A stretch of DNA of 64,000 bases. Source: Micrasema longulum (Eukaryota > Arthropoda > Insecta > Trichoptera > Brachycentridae). Every line of letters begins with the position of its first letter. The stretch's first letter is position 1. Below, piece after piece: positions 12,076-23,164 of this stretch. Location: positions 151,198-215,197 of the forward strand of contig JAGVSM010003957.1 of assembly GCA_022494885.1 (NCBI GenBank). The letters run 5' to 3'. The position numbers and the translations under genes were made by a program. The notes beneath the pieces are model-generated. The model had not been told where the DNA came from. It saw nothing but the letters and a program-made list of their open reading frames with translations, and did no database searches.

Positions 12076-12497
12076 AACTAATCTGTTTTCAGTCTCTTCC
12101 ATACACGTGCAATAATTTGAATAATAAAACGGTTTTAGAAAGAAATACAGACAAAGATAAATAGTGTTACGACAAATGAACACTTACAAAATGTTTTTTT
12201 TTTGATATTGATAAATTGATATTGTCATTCGATTAAGTGAAATTATGTAATTTTTTTTAAATTGCAGTATGTTGCGTGCTATGTACGCGGAAGAAAAACT
12301 CATATATTGAACAAGTTTCAATGTTTTAGATCGAACAAACGCATTGAAGTGGTAAATAAGATTTTTACACATTTCTTTCTCAATGATTCAGAATTTTATA
12401 TTGAATTTCTAAACACCGAAAAAGTTATTTAACGAAAAAAAAAGTTGAGCGAAATTTCAATTCTCGTAAACTTGCTTCTTTTTATAATAGACATATC
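12076..12497. other. no recognised feature
   Basis: AT-rich spacer between the SINE-B and M2 copies. No coding signal was seen. Confidence 0.4.
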
Positions 12498-12923
12498 AAT
12501 GAGGAACTTCAGCCCTACGGGAAATTGGATACAAAAAATATTTTCTTACGTGGGGTAAAAATTAGAGCATTAAATTGTACGGCAAAGTTTCTTGAAAATG
12601 TACAGAAAAAATAATAAAAAATATTTTGATAAAAATGCAATACTTTAAATGACGTCACTGGTTCATGTGAATCGACCTATGATCTGAGGGCTATGGAAGA
12701 TTTCCGGTATGCTTGTCGCTTCTGTACCAATGGGAAGAACTGAATGAGAATAAGCGGAAATGAACCTCTGACGTTACACGCGGAGTTATTTCAGAAATAC
12801 AAAACTTTGAAAAATCGTAGCGCCGATAATACGATATATTAAAATTTTTTAAAAAAAATTGGCTTAGTTTGACAGTCTATTAACAAATAAAAAATTGAAA
12901 AAAAACCACCGAACTTCCTCATT
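12498..12923. mobile_element. M2 MITE, full-length copy
   Basis: The left end aatgaggaacttcag and right end gaacttcctcatt are inverted repeats. Internal landmarks are cctacgggaaattgg, aatgacgtcactggttcat and gcggagttatttcag. Other copies are at 27656, 36835, 20171, 15722, 44333 and, reversed, 54066. It is non-coding and about 430 bp long. Confidence 0.8.
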
Positions 12924-13130
12924 AAGGCATCGTCAGCTGTACAATAAAATCTGACGATTTGTCAAGAAAACGTCGTTGTAAAAAATGAAAAATACAGTTT
13001 AAACACAGACCGGCAAAGTTTCTAAATTAAAATCATACATATTATTAAATTGTGTTACAACAAAAGGATGTGTTTATGTGTATTTGTAAGTGTAGATGTG
13101 TGTTTATGTGTATTAGTGTGGGAGTAAGTG
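12924..13130. other. spacer with a GT-rich patch
   Basis: A gtgtttatgtgtattt-type degenerate repeat lies at about 13068-13128. Nothing else was recognised. Confidence 0.4.
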
Positions 13131-13139
13131 TTCAGGGGG

Positions 13140-13905
13140 GTGCATCATTAAATAGTTAAATTAAATCACTCAAGGGGTTCGTGGAAAAAATAAAAATTGA
13201 TTTAGGGGTTCCTGAACAATTTAGGGGGTCCGCGCAAGGTTTCACTAGAGCAGTAAATAAAATCAAAAGGAATGCCTTAAATGAGAGATTATTTGCTCTT
13301 GAACCCTTTTGCAAGTAATCAAACTCAGAGCACAAAAACAGATGAATACATACACCAATGCAGGAGCAATTTATTGAATTATCCGCAAATGAGGAGATGA
13401 AACCAATGTTTAAACAAGGATACGACAGCTTCTGGTTACAAAAACAGATCCCAATTTTATATGCGGCATTATAGGTTATAGTACAGAAGCCGTTGATTGC
13501 TCTTTAGTCTAGCTATTTGGTAGAACGTGGGTTCAGTGCCGTTATGAGCCTCATCACAAAAAAAGAATCCGATTAGAAATAAGTGCTCGTAGAAATTTGC
13601 GGTTGCTACTCACAAACATAAAGCCACACAAAAATACACTCATAACATCCCATTAGGTTCATCCAAGTCATTATTTTTTTTTTGTATTTTAAACAAAAGT
13701 TTTAATTTCAACAAAAACTTCTTCAACAAAATGTTTTATTTATATTTTATTTTTACGTCACCATTTACCACTCAAGACATCAAAGTTAAATTTGTATTTT
13801 TTCTATCATGCATTTATGTAGTTTTTACCCAGGGTCCGTGGGCAAGTATTGATTATGAAAAGGGGTCCGCGGGTCAAAATAGTTTGGGTACCACTGATTT
13901 AGATT
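13140..13905 (+). mobile_element. hAT-like element remnant with transposase C-terminus
   Basis: From about 13360 to 13680 the plus strand decodes, with one internal stop, to the C-terminal part of a hAT transposase of the type domesticated as SCAND3/ZBED5/FAM200. Readable blocks are NEEMKPMFKQGYDSFWLQKQ, SYLVERGFSAV and LTKKRIRLEISARRNLRLL. The SYLVERGFSAV block belongs to the hAT dimerisation region. GC-richer ggggtccgc-type sequence on both sides (13170-13250 and 13830-13900) and gtaccactgatttag at the right fit the element ends. The N-terminal part (zinc finger and catalytic core) is missing, so it is inactive. Confidence 0.7.
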
Positions 13906-14370
13906 CAGAAGGCCTTATTTATTTATTTATTTAAACACCGTTCCATGTGTGCGATTTTTTTTTAATTCCATCTGTTTTTTTGTTGATATATTCAAAAAAA
14001 ATTAGGACCCCTAGGTTCATATTAAATTTTTTTAAAATTATAATTTATAATTATTTCGATTGTAATATGTTAGGTTCCGTCATGTTGTATCCCTAATAAC
14101 AACTCAATACAGGGCTCTTGGTCTCATGGAGTTAGGGGTAAGTTATTATTTGTTTGTAATATGTATCTTCGTATGAATAAACAAGTAAATAAAATTCGCC
14201 CTCGAAAATTTGAGAAAAACGTAATACAACATATTTCTTGGTTCACAATATTCGTATATTCATATTAATGGCTGTGATTATTTCTTTGATATACAAAGTC
14301 ATATTTACTTTACGTATGCGTATTATAGAATTTTGATAATAACACTAACTTTGAAGTTTATTTAAATACA
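13906..14370. other. no recognised feature
   Basis: AT-rich DNA with a short atttatttatttattt run at 13917-13934. Nothing else was recognised. Confidence 0.4.
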
Positions 14371-14910
14371 AGCTTTGACCCCTGGCTTCGCTCGCGCGGT
14401 ATTAGGGAGAAATTAGTTACGTAATTAATTAATTTTGTCGTTTAGCAATAAGAATTTTCCCGTAAAAAAAGTAGCTTGTATCGATTGCCGATCCTCTAAC
14501 TCCCGCTATGAAAAACACGGGACGATCCGTTAGTCTATGGCGACATCGCATCGTTATTCTGGTCACAAATTTAAAATCCTACTACAAAACCAAAACGAAA
14601 AGCTAACTAACTTAACTAACCGTAGATAAAGCAAGTCAAGAAATTTAAAGAATCAATTTCCAATTGATTATTTTTGACATCTACCTTACCGCCTACTTAT
14701 TTTCAAACAATGTTGGTCATTTGATTCATTATATATTATTTAAATTGTATTTTTTTAAATTAGGGATAAAAAATAAATATCCGATTTTACTTCTCACCTC
14801 TCCAGCTATCCCTATGCAAAAAATATGTCAATCGATCGCCCCGTTGAAACGTGAAGGAAACGCAAACAAACACACTTTCGCATATACAATATTTGTATGG
14901 ATTAACTATA
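14371..14910 (+). mobile_element. RTE-type LINE/SINE 3' region
   Basis: It begins with gacccctggcttcgctcgcg and ends with tatccctatgcaaaaaatat, gcaaacaaacacactttcgc and atatacaatatttgtatgga. This order is typical of a common insect RTE-like 3' end found in LINEs and the SINEs that use them. There is no intact frame. The family call is from memory of the motif order. Confidence 0.5.
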
Positions 14911-15373
14911 TGAAATTCTGTGTATCATTCAAAATAAAAATATTTTAGTGTCAAATATTTTTTTATCAGTTTTAAAAATATTTTTTTATTAAAATTGTTC
15001 ATATTACGTAAGAAAATGTGTTAACAAGTAATAATTATTTTTGAAACAAAAAATACTTTATAACATTACATTGCAAAATGAAACTATGTGTAATGACGTA
15101 AAACTTGATGATTATTTAGATTATCGCGTGTTTTACTGAAATAGTTCAATTGCGCACAAAAACATAGATATGTGAAACCAAAATAAAAGATACCTATGCA
15201 AATAAAATAAAAACGTTAAAATTTATCTTTTAAATATCTTCTTTTAAATGTTAACGATACTTTTGTGATTTAAACATTGCCAATAAATAATTTAAAAAGT
15301 AGTGTTAGTACATATGAATAAAATACATGTTGAATAGATGCGTTGATTTTCATGGCCACTGTTATCAATATGT

Positions 15374-15465
15374 ATTGTCTTTTTTGGGTGATCTCGTGTG
15401 GGTTGTATTCGTTCCGACGTTTCAGCCATGGTTGCATAGAGCCATCTTCAGAGTAAACTATGTTA
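15374..15465 (+). mobile_element. Penelope-like terminal fragment
   Basis: cttttttgggtgatctcgtg, then ccgacgtttcagcc, gttgcatagagccatcttca. A parallel copy is at 51428-51505 and a reversed stub at 16365-16420. The ccgacgtttcggc...gagccatcttcag pattern is typical of Penelope-like element ends. Confidence 0.5.
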
Positions 15466-15721
15466 TGTGCAAAAAAAACGTCTTTTTTAAAAATATTTAT
15501 TATATTACAAAGAAACCTTGCTGTTTATATTATACAACATCAGGTACTGTTTGTTTTTAAGAAAGTCACCTTATTTAAGAAAGGTACTAATAGTTTGTAC
15601 CGTGCCGCAATCAGTAGTGGTACATTCAGTGTTATTTTTGTCGTTTGTAATGCCGGGAACCATGTTGAGTTTGATTTAAGCCCATCGCATTTGTTTTTGT
15701 TTTTGGGTGTCAATATATTTC

Positions 15722-16305
15722 AATGAATATGTTCAGTGCTACGGGAAATTGTATTTAAAATGTTGTAAAAATTGTTTGGTAAAAATTCGAGCCTTGATTT
15801 GTAAGGAAAGTTTCTTTAAAATAAAGAAAAAAAAAATTTAAATAAAAACGATCAATGTACTTTGAATGACGTCATTAGTTCTTTCAAATCCACTAATGAT
15901 AGAGTGTTGTACCAATCAGCAGAACTCGCCAAAGAAAGATCGAGACGTCACGGGTGGAAAAACTTTAAAATTACGAAAGTTCAAAATCAAGCGCTGATAA
16001 TAATTTGATACTCGGGTTGTGGTCCCGTGGCTAGTGTTGTGGACTCGCGGTCCCAGAGGTCCGAGGTTCGAACCCCACTCTACTTGGTTTCCAACTTGGT
16101 TTCCATTTTCTAATAGTGAGTTATTTACGTTGAAAATGGCCACCAAAATGGAAATATTTGGGTTAATTATAAGAACGCTAATATTTCTTTCTTATTAAAA
16201 AAATAAAATAATAATAATACCATAATGAGGAAGACATTAAAAAAAATATGACTTAGTTTGATAGACTATTTTTTTTTCTTTTTTTTAAACACTAACTTTC
16301 CCCAT
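15722..16305 (+). mobile_element. M2 MITE interrupted by a SINE-C
   Basis: The left part (15722-16012) has the M2 order gttcagtgctacgggaaatt, aatgacgtcattag, gaaagatcgagacgtcacgg. It is broken at tgataataatttgata by a SINE-C and resumes near 16205 with gacttagtttgatagactat and a decayed actttccccatt end. Confidence 0.7.
16014..16204 (+). mobile_element. SINE-C copy nested in M2
   Basis: It has the complete SINE-C order: ggttgtggtcccgtggctag, B box ggttcgaacccc, ttttctaatagtgagttat, cgttgaaaatggcc and tataagaacgctaatatttc. It sits inside the M2 copy and is therefore younger than that copy. Confidence 0.8.
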
Positions 16306-16364
16306 TGCCTCTTTTGTTTTTTTTGCATTGTAGCTTCTGAATTTATTCAGGATTTCTGGTTTGA

Positions 16365-16420
16365 ATGAATCCAACCCACACGGTATCACCCAAAAAAGAC
16401 GATCCATATTCAAATAAAAT
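16365..16420 (-). mobile_element. Penelope-like terminal stub
   Basis: Read on the minus strand it gives tcttttttgggtgataccgt followed by gtgggttggattcattc, the same end as at 51428 and 15374. Confidence 0.45.
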
Positions 16421-16791
16421 AAAATAAGCGTTATTCTCTCATTATTAGCCGTGCATACAGCAAAATATCGGATCGCATATTTATGATTAAAAATTTAAAA
16501 TAAAAGATCACAATACGCACTACAAACATGTGTGTGAGGCAAAGAAATGTATATTTTGTTGGTGCATCCTTTTTTGTTACAGTTTGATGATTGAGAATGA
16601 AGACACGTCCGGCAATTTCCTTAAGTCACTATTTTGCGATTATAACGTATCTGCACAGTTTGTATTTAGTACATTATTGTATCGATGCAACTAAATGTTT
16701 CTTGATCTTTCTAGAACTTTTGATATTTATAGAACGTCATCAAGTTCGAAGAACATAAAAAACTAGATAAGGTTAAAACAACTGTACTTAC

Positions 16792-16812
16792 CGCCAATGT
16801 TAAGGTCTTCAT
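16792..16812 (-). CDS. first coding exon of a secreted-protein gene (MKTLTLA)
   Basis: On the minus strand an ATG at 16812 in good insect context (ccaaaaATG) opens seven codons, MKTLTLA, which end at 16792 directly before GTAAGTAC, a near-consensus donor in phase 0. A basic residue followed by hydrophobic residues is how a signal peptide begins. Splitting the signal peptide after a few codons is the usual gene structure of insect cuticular proteins and some other small secreted proteins. Upstream on the same strand are a leader of about 115-125 nt and a TATA box. No continuing exon could be recognised at lower coordinates in this window, so the product is unknown; it may lie behind a long intron filled with repeats or outside the window. 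The exon could also be a relic. Confidence 0.5.
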
Positions 16813-16924
16813 TTTTGGTAGCCGATTAGTCACGCAGCGGAAAAGTCAAACCACTCGACCAGAGAAAACTTACTCTCCCTGAACTGTCAATAGTACCACT
16901 CGCGTGAACCGTCTCTTAGAGGTT

Positions 16925-16969
16925 GAATGAAGTAATGGCGAACACCTTCCCCCTCACTCTCTTTATATA
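16925..16969 (-). promoter_or_regulatory. TATA box and probable start site for the exon above
   Basis: Read on the minus strand, tatataaag occupies 16969-16961. About 33 and 41 nt downstream are cattac (A at 16936) and tcattc (A at 16928); the second fits the arthropod initiator pattern TCAKTY. The surrounding 16800-17060 is clearly less AT-rich than its neighbours, as expected of a core promoter. Confidence 0.5.
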
Positions 16970-17500
16970 CCTCTCCCTCCCTCGGTCAGGACGGACCACG
17001 TGACCGTCCCGAATTTTGAAAAGAGGGTGACCAAGCTCAAGGTTTGCTCGACGAAGAAATGCTCCGGCAAAGATGCCAATGCTATTTTCAATTACCTTTC
17101 TCCTTGTTCTGACTGGATTCTTTTGGCAAAGTAGCGAGTTTAGAAATTAGTTATAATTTATTAACATAAATCGCTTGTATGTGTGATTGAGGAAGAAAAA
17201 TCTTGGAAATAGTAACTTCGGAATACGAATATTCGTCATTTGTTTCTGTTTCAAAAATAAATATAAGATAAAACAAGAATACAAATTGAAATTTAAATAA
17301 AGAAAATCTAGAATTAAAGCTATTAAGTAAGCGCAAGCAATATTAAATTTGAGTCACTAGGTGTAGGAATAAGAGAATAAGTGTTTTAAAAATTAAACGA
17401 ACTAAAATATAATGTAATAAGTAATAAGGGTAAATTGGTCCTTTTCGATACAGGTTTGCTTAGTGAAAGAGGCAAATAAAAAAAAAATATAGTTCAGATT

Positions 17501-18235
17501 TTGATAATTAGGCCAGGTGGGGTAAGATTGCTAGGAGGTAGTCAAAGATTGCTTAGTAAGCTAGACATACCTTCACTTAATCCTCTTATTGTCAATGGTA
17601 CCAATATTCAATACATAAAATCCGTAAAAAATCTAGGAGTACAAATGGATGAACACCTCTGCTGGCGAGCTCATACTAATGAATTAAGCCGCAAAATATT
17701 TTTCAGTCTACACTCACTTAGAAGGTTGCAAAAATTCTTACCCATTGGTACTAAATGCACTCTTGTACAAGCATTACTACTACCCATTCTAGATTACGCT
17801 GATGTTTCCATGACTGATTTAAGCTGTGAGCAACTCGATAAACTTGAACGACTTCAGAATACATGCATAAGGTACATTTTTGGTCTTAGGAAATATGACC
17901 ACATTTCTGATTATCGTAGGCAACTGAAATGGCTCAAAATTAGACAGCAGAGAGACTACCAGTCCCTCTCACTTCTGTTCAATGAACTTCATAGTCCTAA
18001 CGCTCCTATATACCTGCGTGAAAAACTTCAACGCTTATCAGTTCATGGTTTACCTCTTCGTCCTAATTCTCAAGGCACTCTCTTAATACCCATCCACAAT
18101 TCCTCTTTCTTCTCTAACTCATATAGTGTCCATGCAGCTCGACTGTGGAATCATCTCCCATCCACCATCAAAGATGTTACTACATTATCTCTGTTTAAAT
18201 CACGTCTGAAAAAACATCTCCTTTCTATTCCTTAA
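17501..18235 (+). mobile_element. LINE-1 ORF2 C-terminal part (244 codons, open)
   Basis: The frame decodes to the region behind the palm of a non-LTR retrotransposon reverse transcriptase, of the jockey/CR1-like kind. Recognisable blocks are NGTNIQYIKSVKNLGVQMD (about residues 32-50), a LLPILDYADV-type segment, LDKLERLQNTCIRYIFGLRK, and a C-terminal SVHAARLWNHLPSTIKD followed by a basic end. The copy is 5'-truncated near 17500, so the endonuclease and the catalytic YADD box are absent, but the remaining frame has no stop. This suggests a recent insertion. The start given is not a real initiation site. Related pieces are at 38640, 47790 and 60826. Confidence 0.85.
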
Positions 18236-18500
18236 TCTCTCCTCCTTTCCTTTTTCCTTTTTCCTCTTTTTCCTTTTTCCCATTGAGTAATAGTTTTGAT
18301 TTAAGGTAATTTATAAACAAATACGTTTATTTCTTTTTTATATACCTTTAGCTTTTAATCTTTTTTTCGATTGAATATGTTTTGTAACTTGAATTATAAA
18401 AATAAAACTTTTATTTTATTGGTTGGTTGGAAGAAATTGCCATTTGGCAATAAGCCCGCCAATATACAAATAACATTATGTACAAAAGTTAAATAAATTT
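18236..18500 (+). mobile_element. LINE-1 3' UTR
   Basis: A C/T-rich tract (cctttttcc repeats) follows the stop, then gagtaatagttttgatttaa, ggttggttggaagaaattgc, aataagcccgcc and a taaataaa end. The same order follows the LINE-1 copies at 38897-38997 and 61130-61395. Confidence 0.8.
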
Positions 18501-19432
18501 TTTTTTTAAAAAAGAGTGTCATACTGTTTTGAAAAATTCAAATTAAACGCTCTCTATGCCCAGAATTTAGATACATTTTTGCATCAAACGGTGTTATTAA
18601 TACTTACTTAAAAATCTGCCCGACCTCTTGTCACTGCTCCGTTAACCGCTGCTAGAGTATTATATCAGGTTGACTTCTATTATAGTCATAATATAGATAT
18701 TGTTTTTTTTAATACAAACAACTAGAGTAATTGCCAATGCAATTTGTACGTTCAGTTATTCAAATAAGCAAGGAAAAGGACTTTCGTTTTAATTCAGGGC
18801 AAGAGTGTCAAACAAGCTATCAAAAATGATTTATTTTTTATAAAAATTATAACGCAATAGTTTGTTTCGTTTCTGGAATAACAACGCATCTCTCTGTGTA
18901 ACCGACTGAGCAAATAGGCCTTTAATTTGATATATTTTAATACATAAGCTTTTTTTCATTTTGCACCAAAGTTAATCTTGCCCCACTTGACCTTATAGTA
19001 AATTAAAAATATGAAATATGGAAATGAATCAACAAGGCTAGCGTACTCTGTAATTGAGCTCTCTCTACAATAAAATTTGTAGTAAAAATAAGATATTTTT
19101 ATCTTTCGTAAAATGAAAATGTTTATTCATGGTCACCATGAACAATCCCTTTACTTTTCAGCTACTGCATCATATGCTTCGTGTTACAGTTGATACTATC
19201 ATAACACCAAAAGCCTTTTTGGACATTGCAATGAATGAAACAGTTAGACATACCGCACGCACATCCTGCCATCGTTTTGGTGATCACGTGCTTACAACGA
19301 ATCATTGAATAAAAACCTATGGAAAGGATCCATTGAAGTTATTTTTACTGATTATTTAGTTCATGGGTACTAACATCAATTTTTTTAGCCTACTACTCGG
19401 TCAAAATCACATGAAAAATTAAAGGCGTATTA
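18501..19432. other. no recognised feature
   Basis: AT-rich DNA without coding or repeat signals that I can place. A somewhat GC-richer patch at 19170-19290 gives no readable frame. Confidence 0.4.
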
Positions 19433-19882
19433 TTGTTTTTTTATTACGCCCAGCTAAATACGATTAAAATGGTATATTATGCACTTGTACAGTCATCGCT
19501 TTCCTATGGAATAATTAGATGTGGGGGAACTTACAACAATCATATTAAACCATTAGAAACTGTTCAAAAATTTATATTAAAAATAATGCTTCACCAAAAT
19601 CGCACTTTTCCCTCTTTCCAATTGTTCCAAGAAGCTAAACTTTTAGACCTAAGACAAATATATTGTTTTCAATGTTTAAAATATATATTTAAGAACCAAA
19701 ATTTATTTACAAGTAATTCAAATAGTTCAAGTCAAAGAAGGAATCGTGTGTTAGAAATACCACATTGTAAAACGAGGCTCGCACAGAGACATGCATATTT
19801 TACAAGCCCAAAATTGTTTTTTTCTTTTTTTACTGATAGTATTTCATTGATTACAAACTTTCAAAATATTCCTTCTTTTTAA
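19433..19882 (+). mobile_element. LINE-2 ORF2 C-terminal part (149 codons)
   Basis: It decodes to a reverse-transcriptase thumb and tail of a non-LTR retrotransposon distinct from LINE-1. Blocks include MVYYALVQSSLSYGI, IKPLETVQKFILKIML, LLDLRQIYCFQCLKYIFK and TRLAQRHAYFTSPKLF. The frame is open to a normal stop. The 5' part is lost upstream. The 3' UTR follows and is interrupted by an M2 element at 20171. Confidence 0.8.
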
Positions 19883-20170
19883 AACACGAACTATCCTGGA
19901 TTCAAACTAAAAATATGAACTCTTTTTTTCTATGATTTATTTTGTTGCCCTTTGGTAATAAGGAATATTTTGTGTTTTTTTAAATATTTTTTATTTCCTT
20001 TTTTAATTAATATTTTAAAAAAACATATTATCTTTTACAGAATATTTTGTTTTATCTTTCTTATGTTACCCAAAAATATTATTATTAGAAAAGTTGCATT
20101 TATTTGTACATGCTCATTCATCAGTGTGTTTGAAGAGAAATATTAACATTTTAATTATTTACCCGAATAT
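19883..20170 (+). mobile_element. LINE-2 3' UTR, first part
   Basis: AT-rich UTR with atctttttacagaatattt-like sequence at about 20029-20050 and ctttcttatgttaccc near 20057. The same block appears again after the M2 insertion at about 20735, so the UTR sequence is present twice. Confidence 0.55.
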
Positions 20171-20623
20171 CTCAGGAAGTTATGTGTTCCGGGAAATTAG
20201 ATATAAAATAATGTTTTCTTACACATGGTAAAAAAAAAGTATATAATTTATTATACGTCGAAGTATCTCGAAAATGAATGAAAAAAAGAATAAAAATATG
20301 TTTAAATAAAAATTAACTACTTTAAAACGTCACAAGTTCTTGTTAACCGCTGTTTAGAATAGTCAATCAATTATAGGTTTTGATATATTTCCGGATTCCG
20401 GAAAGCCATGTGTAGCGTATTTTCAAACGTACGGGGTTCTGTTTTTAAATGCCACGTCACAGGCGGAGTAATTTCAAAATATCTAAACTTCCAAACTTTC
20501 AAAAAATCAAAGCGATAATAATAAAACACATAATTTTTTTTTTTAAAACATTTGAAAAAACATTAGTTTTTGATAGTCTATAAACAAATAATAAAAATTA
20601 AAAAACCACTGAACTTCCTCATT
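20171..20623 (+). mobile_element. M2 MITE inside LINE-2 3' UTR
   Basis: The left end is decayed (ctcaggaagttatgtgttcc) and the right end is ccactgaacttcctcatt. Internal landmarks gggaaattag, cggattccggaaagcc, cacgtcacaggcggagtaa and gatagtctataaacaaata match other M2 copies. Confidence 0.75.
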
Positions 20624-20654
20624 TTGTAGTCACGTTGTAGATGACAGTAATAAA

Positions 20655-20960
20655 ATAATTAGTTGTGTTTTTTTTTAAATTTTTTTTTTCCTTTTTTAAT
20701 TACAAAAAAAATATACCATAAAATCTTTTACAGAATATTTTATTTTCTCTTTCTTATGTTACACAAAAATTTTATAACTGTCTATTTATTATAGGAGCAA
20801 AAATTAATTAACATTTTCTTGTATACCCACGAACAGGCCATGCCTTTGTGGGATTGTTTTTTTACTATTAATCTGTATTTCATTGCTATGTAATTATCCT
20901 TTATTTTTCAATACTCTTTTTTACCTCTTATGGATATTGTAAAAAACAAAAATTAAAATC
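20655..20960 (+). mobile_element. LINE-2-like 3' UTR, second part
   Basis: It repeats the block seen at about 19975-20085 (ccttttttaatta, atcttttacagaatatttta, ctttcttatgttac) and continues through cctttgtggg to an attaaaatc tail. Either a second truncated LINE-2 copy or a duplicated UTR segment. Confidence 0.5.
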
Positions 20961-21319
20961 AGCTTGTCGTAAAGGGGATTGTAACTTCGAACTTTTGGTG
21001 AATACGAACGCTGTAGAACGCGGTTTACCATGACAATATTTATAAAAGATAACTAAAAAAAAGCCACACTTTTCACTTGTTTCTTATTATATTTTTGTTT
21101 ACGTATTTTTTATTTACTTAATGGATTGAATTAATGTGCCTTTCTTGTCTCGTGTTTCGCAGTTATGCATTGTTGTGTTAGTACTGTCTACTGCCCGTTG
21201 TTTGTCTCATTCTACGAACTTTACAAACTGGACATTTACATAATCCATATATAATATAATCCACGCACAATGTACTATGGTCGGTTTCTTTGAGTCTATT
21301 ACAGGAATTAACGGACATT
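20961..21319. other. no recognised feature
   Basis: AT-rich spacer. Nothing was recognised. Confidence 0.4.
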
Positions 21320-21495
21320 GGTTTGTTGTCCCGTGGCTAGTGTAGCGGACAAATAGATCAAAGGTTCGAGGGCCGAACTTACTCTACCACAACTTGATTC
21401 CCATTTTCTAATAGTGAGGTATTAGAAACTCGCATGAAATGCCTACTAAAATTTAATTAGCTGCGTAAATCATAAGAACGCAAATATTTATTTAA
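21320..21495 (+). mobile_element. SINE-C copy, diverged head
   Basis: tggtttgttgtcccgtggct, a damaged B-box region (aaggttcgagg) and an intact body: cttgattcccattttctaat, then aatcataagaacgcaaatat. Confidence 0.75.
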
Positions 21496-21634
21496 AAATG
21501 ATATAAACCTTTTTTCATAAATTTATTAAATCATTTGCATTTTTTAAAAATGCATATGTATATAAAAGTATTATTTTACAAAAAAAAAAATCTAAAATGA
21601 CATATAATTTTTGTCCCGATAAATTATAAATCGA

Positions 21635-21785
21635 CAATGTTTTAAGTATGTTTAGATGCTTGCCCAGTGTTTAAAGTGGCCACTTGAACCAGCCAATGAC
21701 AGGGCATAAGCCTTGTAAATGGCCATATATCCTTCTCAAAATAGTTTTCCCCTTCTGTTCCAAATATTTTCAATACAAATGAACA
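21635..21785. mobile_element. M1 fragment
   Basis: A terminal acaatgttttaagtatgttt piece is joined to the M1 right-arm core: aaagtggccacttgaaccag, caatgacagggcataagcc and a decayed ttctgtt end. Confidence 0.65.
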
Positions 21786-21789
21786 GTTT

Positions 21790-22616
21790 CTCATCAATAC
21801 ATTTTTACATCATTGTAATATTTGAAGTCTAGGCTTCATCACATTGCCTTCATATAAAAGATTACAGAAATATACTATATTAAGCGTAACAATAGAGTGC
21901 CCTATGCACCACGAGGGAAATCAATGTTTTATCACTTAATCAAGCAGGGAACATTTAATCTCGAAAAACTAGTTTCATTTAAAGTTTATGGCTGTAGATT
22001 TATTGCGAATGACTGGATGACTTCCTGTACCATATTAACTTAATTGCTTCTTCTTTTAATAAAACAACAAGTTTCTTCACCGTTTTACTTTTTACTTTTT
22101 GAACTCTTACAAGTTAAAGATCCTAAGTTACGTTTCTAATAACTATTTCCAGATAAAGCCGTGTAGTAATACCATTAATAAAAAAAATGTGTAGGTAACA
22201 TATTTTAACTTATAAATTTCTTTACAAAAATATAACATGAACGTTTTGTATACACGGCGTTTCAAGGCCAGACCGCGAAACTTCTGAGGAACATTTCTCA
22301 TGGAACGTTAAAAAAAATCATTCAATTTTTTTTTTCTAAAACTATTCTTTCAAAAAAGATTAAAAAATGTATATAATTGAAGTTATTTTAACTGGATTTT
22401 TTTAAGGGAAAAGACTACTGTAAGATTCATCTACACATACATTTATTATAGTATGGATGCAGTTTTCATTATTATCCTTATACTCGTATATAATTTTTGA
22501 TGCTTAATAATTTGTAAATATTTATTTTGACTATTGCTGATTGAAACATAAAATTTGATAATTATTAAGTTATGCATTGTACCATATAAATGTGTTAGTA
22601 TTATTATTATATTGAA
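21790..22616. other. no recognised feature
   Basis: AT-rich DNA. A short patch at 22255-22310 has several CpGs but no motif I can name. Confidence 0.4.
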
Positions 22617-22795
22617 TTAAAAAAAAAAAAGCAAAACAACAGGCCCTGCGGCCCAATTACAGTGGTGAATTACACAGTACGGAACAGGCTTGAGAAAAAT
22701 CACATCTAATTTTTGTGTTCTCATCGGGAATCGAACCTAGAACCTTTCGGGTGTGAGTCGAGTGTCATAACTACTACATCACGGAGGCCGCCTTA
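22617..22795 (-). mobile_element. SINE-B copy
   Basis: The reverse complement starts ggcggcctccgtgatgtagt, has the cacccgaaaggttctaggtt / cgattcccgatgagaacac B-box region, then tctcaagcctgttccgtact and an A-rich tail. Body and tail match the plus-strand copy at 11882. Confidence 0.8.
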
Positions 22796-23160
22796 TTTAC
22801 TATCAAAACTAATAACTAAATTGAATTATGAATTTTTTAAAGAATTACTAACATAATAGATTATTTGATCTTAACTTTGATACACTATGTTTTATTGAAT
22901 TACGAGTACTTATCTGTATTATATTTTTTGATATGTATTAAATTTTATTATGTATTTTGCTTAGAGTAATAACATAATTTAGTCGCCCATTCAGAGATAA
23001 AACATTTCATGATTATTGTCCACGAAATTAGCGACAGATTACAGCAATACAACGGGCCCTTGGGTAATAGGGAAATATCCTTAGAGTATAGATAAATATA
23101 CTTTGAGGAAATATCACGTTTTAAAAAAAAAACATTTTTAAAGTATCTAATAAGTGGATT
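22796..23160. other. no recognised feature
   Basis: AT-rich spacer between a SINE-B and an M1 element. Confidence 0.4.
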
Positions 23161-23164
23161 TCCT

